From positions 62,001-126,000 of the forward strand of contig NZ_SLUB01000005.1 of the NCBI RefSeq assembly GCF_004799755.1: a stretch of 64,000 bases of DNA, in the 5' to 3' direction. The DNA comes from Bacillus timonensis. GTDB taxonomy: Bacteria; Bacillota; Bacilli; Bacillales; Bacillaceae_L. Numbering within the stretch: position 1 is the first letter of the stretch; each line of letters starts with the position of its first letter. This document shows positions 41,216-49,013 of this stretch, one piece after another. The notes under the pieces are model-generated. The model worked only from the letters and a program-made list of their open reading frames with translations. It did no database searches and had not been told where the DNA came from. The position numbers and the translations under genes are program-made.

Positions 41216-42064
41216 ATGCAAGAGGTATATCAAATCATTACAAATAAATTAACAGAAATGAGTAAATCACAACGCAAAATTGCGACGTATGTATTAGGTC
41301 ATACAGACTCTGTTCCATTCTTTACAGTAGGACAGCTTGCGAAAATGGCAGGTGTTAGTGAAGCGACTGTTGTTCGTTTTTCTACATTTCTTGGATATAG
41401 CGGATATCCGGAGTGGCAAAAAGCGATGCAGGATTCTGTGAAAAGGCACCTTACCACAGTGGAAAGGTTAAAAATCTCCGATGATATTTATGATTCAGAG
41501 GATAAAGCTGTATATGACATGTTTCAGGCGGAAGTAAGCCGAATTCAAAAGATGGCAGACGAATTCGATATAACTGCCTTCCGTCAAGCAGTTCAAGCTA
41601 TTATCGATGCAAAACGAATTTTTATTGTTGCCAATCGAAGTGCAGTTTCCCTTGGTTCCTTTTTAGAGTTTTATTTGGACGTATTGTTTGAAAATACGGA
41701 ACTAATCAGAAACCCGAATGGTATTTCCGAAAAGTTATTCCGAATAAATAACGAGGATACAGTAATCGGACTAAGCTTTGCAAGGTATACAAAGAATACA
41801 ATCGATGCCGTTTCTTTCGCAAAAGACCGCGGGGCAAATGTCATTGCCATTACAGACACGGTGCTTTCCCCCTTGATTCCCTATGCCGATATTGCCCTTT
41901 TCTCGCCAAGTGAAATGCCATCCTATATTGATTCGTTTGTTGCTCCGTTAAGTTTAGTGAATGCTTTATTAACGGAAGTGGGGCGAAAGAAGCGGGGAGA
42001 AATTGAAAAACATCTTACTGATTTAGAGGAAGTATGGGATCGATTTCAAATTTTCCATAAATAA
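41216..42064 (+). CDS. MurR/RpiR-family regulator
   Basis: 282 residues. N-terminal RpiR helix-turn-helix (KSQRKIATYVLGHTDSVPFFTVGQLAKMAGVSEATVVRFSTFLGYSGYPEWQ) and a C-terminal SIS sugar-phosphate-type domain (about 130-260: RIFIVANRSAVSLGSFLEFYL, DTVIGLSFARYTKNTIDA). It starts five bases after the aminotransferase stop, so is co-translated. It probably controls its own operon through the palindromes at 39766-39810, and maybe the TRAP operon; the ligand is unknown and may be a carboxylate or amino compound. Confidence 0.9.
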   Translation: MQEVYQIITNKLTEMSKSQRKIATYVLGHTDSVPFFTVGQLAKMAGVSEATVVRFSTFLGYSGYPEWQKAMQDSVKRHLTTVERLKISDDIYDSEDKAVYDMFQAEVSRIQKMADEFDITAFRQAVQAIIDAKRIFIVANRSAVSLGSFLEFYLDVLFENTELIRNPNGISEKLFRINNEDTVIGLSFARYTKNTIDAVSFAKDRGANVIAITDTVLSPLIPYADIALFSPSEMPSYIDSFVAPLSLVNALLTEVGRKKRGEIEKHLTDLEEVWDRFQIFHK

Positions 42065-42066
42065 AC

Positions 42067-42096
42067 GACGTGCCTTTAATGGCACGCCTTTTATTT
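42067..42096. terminator. Terminator between convergent genes
   Basis: CGTGCC-TTTAAT-GGCACG stem with T-rich tail; it overlaps the end of the DUF3231 gene. Confidence 0.8.
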
Positions 42097-43098
42097 ATGT
42101 TCGTTCCTTAATCTATTTCGATCCAGATTTGAAGGAGGTTCCTGCATCCATCCTCGTTCAACTAACATTTTAAAGCCTTTTGCAGCATATAAGAAAATCT
42201 CTCCTATTGTTTTTGTATAGAAAGCAACTAAATCTGTCCTCATCGATAATCCCTGGGCATGACCAATAAGAGTAATATCGATACTGTTTAGAGCATGGAA
42301 GAGCGTCAGAATAAGTTTATCGGAAAATGGAGAAACGGTCGAACCCGTTACCTCCATAGGGATAGAGGTTGTACCCATAAGATTTTCATGTTTAAATAAG
42401 TCATTAATAAAGGTGATTTGCTTCTCGGAAATATTTCTTCCGTCTTTAATAAATTCCAGGATTTCCTTGTCTTGGACCACTTGTTGAAACCCCATACAAA
42501 GGACAATCGCGAAGTAATTCCGTTCAATATTAAAAAACATGTCGGTTATTTCCAGCACATTTAACGGTCTTTTTTCACCGATGATCTTTGTTAAATAGGT
42601 AGTCTTTTCAACATACTCATTTTTAGAAGGATAAACTACCATAGGTGGTCTGTCATACATTCCCTTTTCAAGCATTAACTGTGTGGCCTCATTATATTGC
42701 TTTAATGCATCAGATAGGCAATTTGAAAAAAAGGATCGCACATCATCTCTGGCAATATTGGATGTAATGAAACTAAAATTAATCATGTTCATACGACTCA
42801 TCGCATAAACAAATGTGAGAGCAAATGGATCGTAAAACAGTGGTGGGGCAGACAGGTTTAAATCCTCATCGCCAAATGCATCAGGGATTGGGATTTTTTC
42901 TTGAAGAAAAATTTCTTTTATTTGTTTCATTTGCCCACTATAGATGTGATCAGACTTTTTCAAAATCGTTTTAATGTCTTCATCACGTAAATGGTAAAGA
43001 AAATATTTGATTAAACAAACGGTCATACTACCCTGTATAAAGGTTGTCCATAATCCACCAATTTCGGCACTAGATAAGCGAACATTATGCTTGTCCAT
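42091..43098 (-). CDS. DUF3231 protein (ferritin-like helical repeats)
   Basis: 335 residues with two similar all-helical halves (NVRLSSAEIGGLWTTFIQGSMTVCLIKYFLYHLRDEDI and a second half with MEVTGSTVSPFSDKLILTLFHAL). This fits DUF3231, a sporulation-associated family common in Bacillaceae. The RBS GGGGGAGGTGGCCTC is strong. Function unknown; no metal-site residues are clear. Confidence 0.85.
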   Translation of the reverse strand: MDKHNVRLSSAEIGGLWTTFIQGSMTVCLIKYFLYHLRDEDIKTILKKSDHIYSGQMKQIKEIFLQEKIPIPDAFGDEDLNLSAPPLFYDPFALTFVYAMSRMNMINFSFITSNIARDDVRSFFSNCLSDALKQYNEATQLMLEKGMYDRPPMVVYPSKNEYVEKTTYLTKIIGEKRPLNVLEITDMFFNIERNYFAIVLCMGFQQVVQDKEILEFIKDGRNISEKQITFINDLFKHENLMGTTSIPMEVTGSTVSPFSDKLILTLFHALNSIDITLIGHAQGLSMRTDLVAFYTKTIGEIFLYAAKGFKMLVERGWMQEPPSNLDRNRLRNEHK

Positions 43099-43184
43099 GA
43101 GGCCACCTCCCCCAATATTATCTATGGGTAGTATAGGTTAAATATCGGATTCTATTCTTTTGCATAGAGACGCACTAAATCATT

Positions 43185-43673
43185 TTATCCTTTCATTGAA
43201 CGATACAATTTATTTAATTCCTCATTAATGATTTTCATTTCTTCATAAGCTTCATCTGTCTTCTGTGGGTCACCCGTCGTAATCCCTTCAAGCTGCAAGT
43301 TCATGGCTTCCATGTATTTTTCAATCGAGGCTTGAACATGGGTCCTAAGTTCATGCAAATTTTTATTAGTTGGTTGTTCATCAAGCTCAATTAAGTTGTA
43401 AATATACATTGCCTCTTCGTTTGCGATTTGCATTGTTTCAATGGCTGCCTCAAGTTCATCCTCTTTTTTCATTTCATCTAAAAGCATATCTAGTTCTTCA
43501 TTTAATTGAATGAACTTTTGTACATGACTTTCTAGGCTTTCTAATAATGCCAGATCTTTCTGCGAGAGATTTTGACCAAGGGTGCTGTACAGTTCTGTAG
43601 CTGTCTTTGAATTAGAAGTACATCCTATTAAAAATGTTAGAAAAATAAATAGAAAAATGGTTTTTCGACTCAT
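43185..43673 (-). CDS. Helical lipoprotein of unknown function (YkyA/YtxK-type not assignable)
   Basis: 162 residues with a lipoprotein signal ending FLIGC (Cys 18) and then an entirely helical, acidic domain (LSQKDLALLESLESHVQKFIQLNEELDMLLDEMKKEDELEAA), probably a coiled coil. RBS TTTAGGAGGGTAAGT. It is divergent from mhqD; no family recognised with confidence. Confidence 0.72.
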   Translation of the reverse strand: MSRKTIFLFIFLTFLIGCTSNSKTATELYSTLGQNLSQKDLALLESLESHVQKFIQLNEELDMLLDEMKKEDELEAAIETMQIANEEAMYIYNLIELDEQPTNKNLHELRTHVQASIEKYMEAMNLQLEGITTGDPQKTDEAYEEMKIINEELNKLYRSMKG

Positions 43674-43732
43674 ACTTACCCTCCTAAAAACGTATATAAA
43701 AGGATATGAGACTTGTCCAAGTTATATGACAA

Positions 43733-43772
43733 TTGACAAATGGATTCGAGTATATTATCTTGAAGTTAAGAT
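43733..43772 (+). promoter_or_regulatory. mhqD promoter with MhqR-like operator
   Basis: TTGACA (43733-43738), 17 bp, TATCTT (43756-43761). ATCTTGAAGTTAAGAT (43757-43772) overlaps the -10 and is an imperfect palindrome (6 of 8 pairs) resembling the B. subtilis MhqR box ATCTCGAATTCGAGAT. Suggests induction by quinones. Confidence 0.6.
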
Positions 43773-43845
43773 ACTTTAATTTGATCTTTTAATTAAATTT
43801 CAAGTAGGAAATACTAGAATGACCAATTATTTGGAGGTAATTATA

Positions 43846-44451
43846 ATGAAGCATATATTCCAAGAAGGCAAAGATAAAACAAAACCAACCCTACTTTTGT
43901 TACATGGAACAGGTGGAACTGAATCAGATTTATTGCCGCTGGCTCCACATATTGATGAAACTGCGTCTATATTAAGTGTCCGTGGAAATGTATCTGAAAA
44001 TGGCATGCCTCGTTTTTTCCGTCGCTTAGCCGAAGGTGTTTTTGACATAGAGGACCTTATTTTCCGAACAAAAGAATTACATGAATTTCTCGATGAAGCT
44101 GCAAAAAAGTATTCATTCGATCGAAATAACATAGTAGCTATCGGATATTCAAATGGAGCCAATATTGCGGGAAGCCTATTGTTCCATTACAAGGATGCAT
44201 TAAAAGGAGCAATCCTTCATCATCCAATGGTGCCAAGACGGGACATTGAATTGCCAGACCAAACAAGTACACCAGTATTCATCGCAGCCGGTAAAAATGA
44301 TCCAATCTGTCCTGCACAAGAAACAGTTGATCTTCAAAATCTATTACAAGACGCAAATGCGGATGTAGAAGTTCACTGGGAAAATCATGGGCATATGTTA
44401 ACCGGAACAGAGGTTGCAGCAGCAGCTGAGTGGTATAAAAAGCATTTCTAA
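43846..44451 (+). CDS. mhqD: Alpha/beta-hydrolase, MhqD-like carboxylesterase
   Basis: 201 residues from ATG 43846 (TTGGAGGTAATTATA). Alpha/beta-hydrolase of the phospholipase/carboxylesterase class with LLLLHGTGGTESDLLPL, nucleophile Ser102 in IGYSNG, Asp152 in AGKNDPI and His183 in HGHM. The segment RGNVSENGMPRFFRRLAEGVFDIEDLIFRTKEL is nearly that of B. subtilis MhqD, part of the quinone/electrophile stress response under MhqR. The promoter carries a matching box. Confidence 0.87.
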   Translation: MKHIFQEGKDKTKPTLLLLHGTGGTESDLLPLAPHIDETASILSVRGNVSENGMPRFFRRLAEGVFDIEDLIFRTKELHEFLDEAAKKYSFDRNNIVAIGYSNGANIAGSLLFHYKDALKGAILHHPMVPRRDIELPDQTSTPVFIAAGKNDPICPAQETVDLQNLLQDANADVEVHWENHGHMLTGTEVAAAAEWYKKHF

Positions 44452-44457
44452 GGGCTA

Positions 44458-44570
44458 ATTGCGCTTTAATTTAGTCCGATTGCGCTTTATTTTTAGGAAT
44501 TGCGCTTTAGCAAACGAGAATTGCGCGTTATTTTTAGGAATTGCGTTTTATTTTTAATCATTGCGTTATA
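44458..44570 (+). repeat. 20/21-bp-period repeat array B (six units)
   Basis: ATTGCG begins at 44458, 44479, 44499, 44520, 44540 and 44560. The core ATTGCGCTTTA is followed by a variable 9-10 base A/T-rich part. It is 105/108 identical to array C at 45736 and is in the same orientation. Confidence 0.92.
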
Positions 44571-44592
44571 ACTAAATTTGACATTAGTCAAG

Positions 44593-44640
44593 AACCCAAG
44601 AATGTTGTGGTATCAACACACAAACTTGGGTTTTATTTTA
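44593..44640 (+). terminator. Intrinsic terminator downstream of mhqD and array B
   Basis: AACCCAAG (44593-44600) / CTTGGGTT (44625-44632) with an inner GTTGTG/CAACAC stem and a T-rich tail. Confidence 0.75.
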
Positions 44641-44663
44641 TAGATCACTCTTATAGGAAAATC

Positions 44664-45629
44664 TCACTTATCCTCATAAAAATACACACTACCTTTTGTT
44701 TTTCCTTCACGATGTAAATTCCAAGATCTTAATATGTTTCTTGCTGCATGACGAGAGGGGAGAAGGAGAAAGTCGCGTAGTTTTTCGTTTGTGATTGTAT
44801 TTCCTTTGAGAAGAAAATAATGTGATATGGAGTCAAGATATGCATCATAGGATGAATGTCCACAGTTATTACACTTCCATTTGCGAGGAGTTCTCTCCAT
44901 AGGTAATGTTTCACATACAGGACAGTGTACTCCTTTTAAGAGTTCGCTTTCTTTAATTCCGAATCGATCTAAAATATTTCCATCAAAAGGGGTATCTAGC
45001 TGTAGTAATAGTTTTGTTAACCTATGGATATGTTTATTCTCTAGGATTGTTTTTCGGTTTTCTTTCTCAAATTGTTCTATTTTTGATAGGAGACTGGCAC
45101 TGTGGATAATTTTATGTGCGTAAGGATGATTTGGTGAGGACGTAAGTGTAGTCGAAAGATTTGTGAATACAACTAGCGATTCAATTGGGATAATTGGGAA
45201 TTTGTAAGATTGTAACAGTCTCCTTAGTTGCAGTTGATGACGGTGCAATTGAGTAGTAGGACAAGCATAGGTTTTTTTTATGTTGTCATAGGTCTGAAGC
45301 ATCTGGCTAAATTGATGATCAAAATAAATTTCACCTTTATGATTTTTGGCATCAAGATCAAGAATTAAGGAATTTGAAAGAAGGAGGGTATCAATCTCGA
45401 AGTGGGTGTTCGTTGATTTATCGGGAAGGCGAAGTCCGTTTAGAATCCTGTATTGTTTTTCGGGAAGGAACTTTAAATAGTAATCCAATGATTTTTCACC
45501 TTTATATCCGCTCATCCTTATCCGTAGGCGTTCCTCAACGAGTTCATATTTAGGATGAGATTTTGGTATGCGGATTCGTATGGCTTTTAACTTTTCAATT
45601 TCCTTAGAAACTTTTCGTTCTTTGTTCAT
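44664..45629 (-). CDS. NERD-domain (nuclease-related) protein with zinc ribbon
   Basis: 321 residues. The NERD core spans about residues 40-150: GEKSLDYYLKFLPEKQYRILNGLRL then THFEIDTLLLSNSLILDLDAKNHKGEIYFD, where the E-x-D and D-x-K pattern of the restriction-endonuclease-like fold is visible. A C-terminal zinc ribbon (CPVCETLPMERTPRKWKCNNCGHSS) precedes a helical tail. NERD proteins are proposed DNA-processing nucleases; activity is unproven. A strong AAAGGAG RBS precedes ATG 45629. The gene is flanked on both sides by near-identical repeat arrays, suggesting it may be an insert of 1.3 kb. Confidence 0.85.
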   Translation of the reverse strand: MNKERKVSKEIEKLKAIRIRIPKSHPKYELVEERLRIRMSGYKGEKSLDYYLKFLPEKQYRILNGLRLPDKSTNTHFEIDTLLLSNSLILDLDAKNHKGEIYFDHQFSQMLQTYDNIKKTYACPTTQLHRHQLQLRRLLQSYKFPIIPIESLVVFTNLSTTLTSSPNHPYAHKIIHSASLLSKIEQFEKENRKTILENKHIHRLTKLLLQLDTPFDGNILDRFGIKESELLKGVHCPVCETLPMERTPRKWKCNNCGHSSYDAYLDSISHYFLLKGNTITNEKLRDFLLLPSRHAARNILRSWNLHREGKTKGSVYFYEDK

Positions 45630-45735
45630 TTGTTTAGCTCCTTTTATTAGAATAGAGTTTTAATTCAATAAAAAAAGCCACAATCCTGCATGATTCGAGA
45701 AAAAAATTCCGTATTTTATAGATCCAGTTAACGTG

Positions 45736-45848
45736 ATTGCGCTTTAATTTAGTCTAATTGCGCTTTATTTTTAGGAATTGCGCTTTAGCAAACGAGAATT
45801 GCGCGTTATTTTTAGGAATTGCGTTTTATTTTTAATAATTGCGCGATA
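45736..45848 (+). repeat. 20/21-bp-period repeat array C (six units)
   Basis: ATTGCG begins at 45736, 45757, 45777, 45798, 45818 and 45838, repeating the 21-20-21-20-20 spacing pattern of array B. It lies upstream of the NERD gene (minus strand) and just downstream of the SASP-like gene terminator. Confidence 0.92.
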
Positions 45849-45860
45849 GCAGTAATCACA

Positions 45861-45892
45861 TAAAAAGAGGTCAAGGCGAACCCTTGACCTTC
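45861..45892 (-). terminator. Terminator of the 54-codon SASP-like gene
   Basis: On the minus strand AAGGTCAAGGG-TTCG-CCTTGACCT followed by TTTTT after one C. Confidence 0.8.
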
Positions 45893-45898
45893 TTACTT

Positions 45899-46063
45899 CT
45901 ATTTCTTTTTCTTCTTTTGAACATTTTGTTTTTCTGCTTCTACTTCTGTATAGGATGCAAATTCAACAAGTTCTTCACTGATTCTGTTCCCTTTTTTGAC
46001 ATTATTATTTCGCTGTGCATTTGCATTTCCACGCTTTGTTCTACCCAATTCCTTCATCTCCAT
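45899..46063 (-). CDS. Small SASP-like protein
   Basis: 54 codons, below most ORF cut-offs: MEMKELGRTKRGNANAQR, then SEELVEFASYTEVEAEKQN and a poly-Lys tail. The segment EFASYTEVEAEKQN resembles EFASETDVAEVRKQN in the gamma-type SASP encoded next door, i.e. the GPR protease site region, so it is probably a small spore protein. The start may be ATG 46063 or ATG 46057; neither has a strong RBS. A good terminator follows its stop. Confidence 0.6.
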   Translation of the reverse strand: MEMKELGRTKRGNANAQRNNNVKKGNRISEELVEFASYTEVEAEKQNVQKKKKK

Positions 46064-46125
46064 TCTTAACTTTTCATTTGGTAGTATGAGTCATTTAGAA
46101 CCTTTTATGTGGTGCCTAGACAATT

Positions 46126-46159
46126 CTTAAAAACACCTCCACATAGTGTGGAGGTGTTA
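46126..46159 (-). terminator. Terminator of the gamma-type SASP gene
   Basis: AACACCTCCACA / TGTGGAGGTGTT with a three-base loop and a T run on the minus strand (46126-46132). Confidence 0.88.
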
Positions 46160-46172
46160 TAGAAAAGGGCAA

Positions 46173-46517
46173 CTAGCGATTTTTGTTAGCTTGTGATTGC
46201 TGGTTCTGTTTTCGAACTTCAGCTACATCTGTTTCGCTAGCAAATTCGGTACTGAAAGAGGAACCAGTTGAAGTGAACTGTTGTTGCCCAACAGATTGTT
46301 GGAGCTGTTGTGCGGTCTGCTCTATCTGATTTAATTGCTGAGCAGCATTCAATTCACGTCCTGCAAATCCAGGGGCAGCCTGTTGTGCTTGTGGTGAGCT
46401 TTGTTGGAATTGTTGAGCATTCATTTGCTCTGTTTGGGCTAATTGTTTAGCTGTTTGTTTAATCTGATTTAAAGCAGATTGAGCCTGTGCTGGAATTTGC
46501 TGATTGTTGTTTTGCAT
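46173..46517 (-). CDS. sspE: Gamma-type small acid-soluble spore protein
   Basis: 114 residues, extremely Gln/Asn/Ala-rich. The C terminus FSTEFASETDVAEVRKQNQQS is the gamma-SASP (SspE) repeat with the GPR cleavage site after EFASE. Only one such repeat is present, where B. subtilis SspE has two or more; the N-terminal 85 residues are a helical Gln-rich region unlike SspE of B. subtilis. Gamma-SASPs are stored amino-acid reserves of the spore. RBS GGGAGGTACCAC. Confidence 0.85.
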   Translation of the reverse strand: MQNNNQQIPAQAQSALNQIKQTAKQLAQTEQMNAQQFQQSSPQAQQAAPGFAGRELNAAQQLNQIEQTAQQLQQSVGQQQFTSTGSSFSTEFASETDVAEVRKQNQQSQANKNR

Positions 46518-46803
46518 GTGGTACCTCCCAGACGAATTTTTTGGATTATCAAAAGGTGTTCACCTTTCAAAAATCCTTTCTTAATTTGTGTAAAAACGAC
46601 CATTCTCATGTGATGAAAAAAAAACTATATGTGTAATTTTTTTACAAAAACGGATGTGGGCAATAATCTAATGCCTATACATTTAACCAACTTTTAATAA
46701 TATCCTTAAAAATAAGTATATTCATGGCGCTTACCAAGTTTTTAGGTTGTTTCTTTCAAACCTTCCATTATATAATTCAATATAGTGGGAAGAGGTGATT
46801 TGG

Positions 46804-47517
46804 ATGAAACGAATCGATTTTTGGGGTCGAGATGAATATGATGAAAGACTTCTTGAAGAGGTCCTTCGAGGTGTGAAAACAGTCACCTGTACTCCAAAAG
46901 TTTGGTATGATCAATTACCAAACGAGGAAAAGAGTGAAATTGGTGATATTATTCAGGTGTTTACAAAGCGAAATGAGCATAAAGCAAATCTCAAAATCAC
47001 CGATTTTTATGAAATTCGATTTGGTGAAATTCAAGGTAAAGTGGGAGAACGTATTGCAAAAGGGGAAAATTCCACTTTGGATCAATTTATCGAGGATCAT
47101 ATTTTTAGCTGGGAGAAACCACTAGAGATTGATGGATACGAGCTTAACGAAGATACCATCATTGTGGTGGAACACTTTCAAGTTACAGACATTTTTACAG
47201 ATGTTACTATAGACTTACACCTTGTCCCAATGACAGAGGCAGAAGGATATCAGATCATCAATTGGACTGATTTTGAATTGTTTAGAAAGTCCACTGATTA
47301 TTTTTATTCCGTCTATAAAGAAAAGGATTTTGTGGGGTTTGTTCGGTTTCGTCAAAATGATACAAACACCTTCATGTATTACAAAGTAAATCCTAATTTT
47401 GAGGGACATTTAGATGAAAAGAAACTTATGAAGAAAGCCGAAAAGCTTGCTCAAGAAGCACTTTTGGCAACAAATATAATCCATGAGTGGAGTTCCATTT
47501 ACACTTACCATAAATAA
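46804..47517 (+). CDS. ASCH-domain protein with C-terminal extension
   Basis: 237 residues from ATG 46804 (AAGAGGTGATTTGG). The N-terminal half is an ASCH domain, a PUA-like RNA-binding fold: RIDFWGRDEYDERLLEEVLRGVKTVTCTPK, EIGDIIQVFTKRNEHKANLKITDFYEIRFGEI. The C-terminal half (after HLVPMTEAEGYQIINWTD) is a separate alpha/beta domain that I do not recognise. Monocistronic with terminator. Some ASCH proteins are ribonucleases or deacylases, but no assignment here. Confidence 0.78.
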   Translation: MKRIDFWGRDEYDERLLEEVLRGVKTVTCTPKVWYDQLPNEEKSEIGDIIQVFTKRNEHKANLKITDFYEIRFGEIQGKVGERIAKGENSTLDQFIEDHIFSWEKPLEIDGYELNEDTIIVVEHFQVTDIFTDVTIDLHLVPMTEAEGYQIINWTDFELFRKSTDYFYSVYKEKDFVGFVRFRQNDTNTFMYYKVNPNFEGHLDEKKLMKKAEKLAQEALLATNIIHEWSSIYTYHK

Positions 47518-47526
47518 TTGAAAAGG

Positions 47527-47562
47527 TAGACGTCTGGTAAAAATCGTACCAACGTCTTTTCT
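47527..47562 (+). terminator. Intrinsic terminator
   Basis: AGACGT-TGGTA and TACCA-ACGTCT arms with one bulged base and TTTT after. Confidence 0.75.
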
Positions 47563-47672
47563 ATGTCTAAATCCTCTGGGAAGGTTCTACTTGGTTGCTG
47601 AACTGCAGAGCTCCCGTCAGAAAATCAATTTGACAAACGAATACCTGTAATTGTAAAATCGTGTGGGACTAG

Positions 47673-47691
47673 GGGACAGGTACCTTGTCCC
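47673..47691. repeat. Copy 2 of the 19-bp palindromic repeat
   Basis: GGGACAGGTACCTTGTCCC, an inverted, 17/19-identical copy of 16478-16496. It lies 66 bp upstream of the carboxypeptidase gene. An outer TGGGAC/TCCCA lengthens the symmetry. Confidence 0.6.
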
Positions 47692-47756
47692 ACAAATGAG
47701 AGAAATCATAGCTGAGACGCGTAAGTGAGGAGCTTTGTCTCAAGGGGAGAAGAGAA

Positions 47757-48929
47757 ATGAAACAGTTTTATTTTGTTTTAGTTCTAGTATTTCTAATGAC
47801 CTCTCTTTCGCCTTTTCAAGTTCATGCAGAAGGTGCTGAGAATGGGGCACCTGCAATTAAGAGTGATGCAGTCATTTTATTAGATGCAAATACTGGTTCT
47901 ATCCTATATGAGAAAAATAGTCATGCACAAATGTATCCTGCAAGTTTAACGAAAATGGCAACGGCCATCTATGCGATTGAAAAAGGAAATTTAGATGATG
48001 TTGTATCTGTCAGTGCGAACGCCTATGAAACGGAAGGTACTCGCGTGTACCTTAAAGAGGGGGAGCAGGTGACATTAAAACATCTTATTCAAGGTTTATT
48101 AATTAATTCCGGAAATGATGCCGGAGTTGCCATCGCAGAACATCTTGATGGGAGCATAGAGTCTTTTGCAGACTCACTCAATCAATATTTAAAAGAAAAA
48201 ATTGGCGTCGAACAGACTCATTTTACAAACCCACACGGTCTCTATGATGAAAATCACTACACAACCGCATATGACCTTGCTTTAATTACGAAATATGCGT
48301 TAAAGAATCCCGTTTTCCGTGAGATTTTTGGAACAAAGGAATTAGCGTGGGACGGAGAATCATGGGATACCACTCTCTTTAGCCATCATTTATTGCTTAG
48401 AGGCGAAATTCCCTATGAAGGAATTACAGGTGGAAAAACTGGTTTTGTACAAGAATCGCGATACACTCTTTCAACATCGGCAGAACAAGGTGATTTATCT
48501 TTGATTGCGATTGTATTGAAGGCAGAACGGGACGAGTACGCCTATGAGGATACAGTGGCACTTTTAGACTATGGCTTTGAAAATTTTGAGGTAGCAGAGG
48601 TAGCTTCAAGCGAGAAGTTTTACGGTGAGCAGAATGAAAGCTATCGTCTCAATAAACCACTTCCATACACACAAAAGAAAAATGAAGACGTTCAACTGGC
48701 AATGAATGACCAAGGAGTGCTTCAGGTCCTTGGGGAAGATGGGCGTCAACTCGCGGCGAAGCAACTTAAAATGGATATGCCAAAGGAAGCCATGGGCACT
48801 CGTGCTGACATCGACCCGGCTAATCTTTCTAAAAAGAACCATTTACCGGCAATCCTCATGGTCATTTTTTTAAGCATGGGTGTTATCTTCCTTCAGAAAA
48901 CCATAAAAAACATGAAAAAAAGCACTTAA
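47757..48929 (+). CDS. D-alanyl-D-alanine carboxypeptidase (peptidase S11)
   Basis: 390 residues. Signal peptide (cleavage near VHA-EG), then a penicillin-binding transpeptidase-fold domain with active-site Ser63-Leu-Thr-Lys66, Ser118-Gly-Asn120 and Lys227-Thr-Gly229. A C-terminal membrane helix (AILMVIFLSMGVIFLQ, about residues 362-380) anchors it. It removes terminal D-Ala from peptidoglycan side chains. DacF/DacB-like; which paralogue is unclear. The RBS is AAGGGGAGAAGAGAA. Confidence 0.92.
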   Translation: MKQFYFVLVLVFLMTSLSPFQVHAEGAENGAPAIKSDAVILLDANTGSILYEKNSHAQMYPASLTKMATAIYAIEKGNLDDVVSVSANAYETEGTRVYLKEGEQVTLKHLIQGLLINSGNDAGVAIAEHLDGSIESFADSLNQYLKEKIGVEQTHFTNPHGLYDENHYTTAYDLALITKYALKNPVFREIFGTKELAWDGESWDTTLFSHHLLLRGEIPYEGITGGKTGFVQESRYTLSTSAEQGDLSLIAIVLKAERDEYAYEDTVALLDYGFENFEVAEVASSEKFYGEQNESYRLNKPLPYTQKKNEDVQLAMNDQGVLQVLGEDGRQLAAKQLKMDMPKEAMGTRADIDPANLSKKNHLPAILMVIFLSMGVIFLQKTIKNMKKST

Positions 48930-48945
48930 CCAAAGTGCTTTTTTT
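48915..48945 (+). terminator. Intrinsic terminator overlapping the gene end
   Basis: AAAAAAGCACTT / AAGTGCTTTTTTT, stem of about 12 bp with a six-base loop. Confidence 0.88.
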
Positions 48946-49013
48946 ACTTTCATAAAGTCATCTGTTACATATTTCAAATTAGACAAAAATAGGATGCGTC
49001 TCTTTTTAGCCCT

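Noticed and set aside
44458-45848. CRISPR array or tRNA cluster as an explanation of the periodic repeats
   Set aside because: Unit length (20-21 bp) is below CRISPR repeat-spacer size, fillers are recurrent rather than unique, and no cas gene is present; no tRNA fold is seen.
45839-46069. 76-codon plus-strand frame
   Set aside because: It is the antisense of the small SASP-like gene, starts inside the last unit of array C, and has no RBS.
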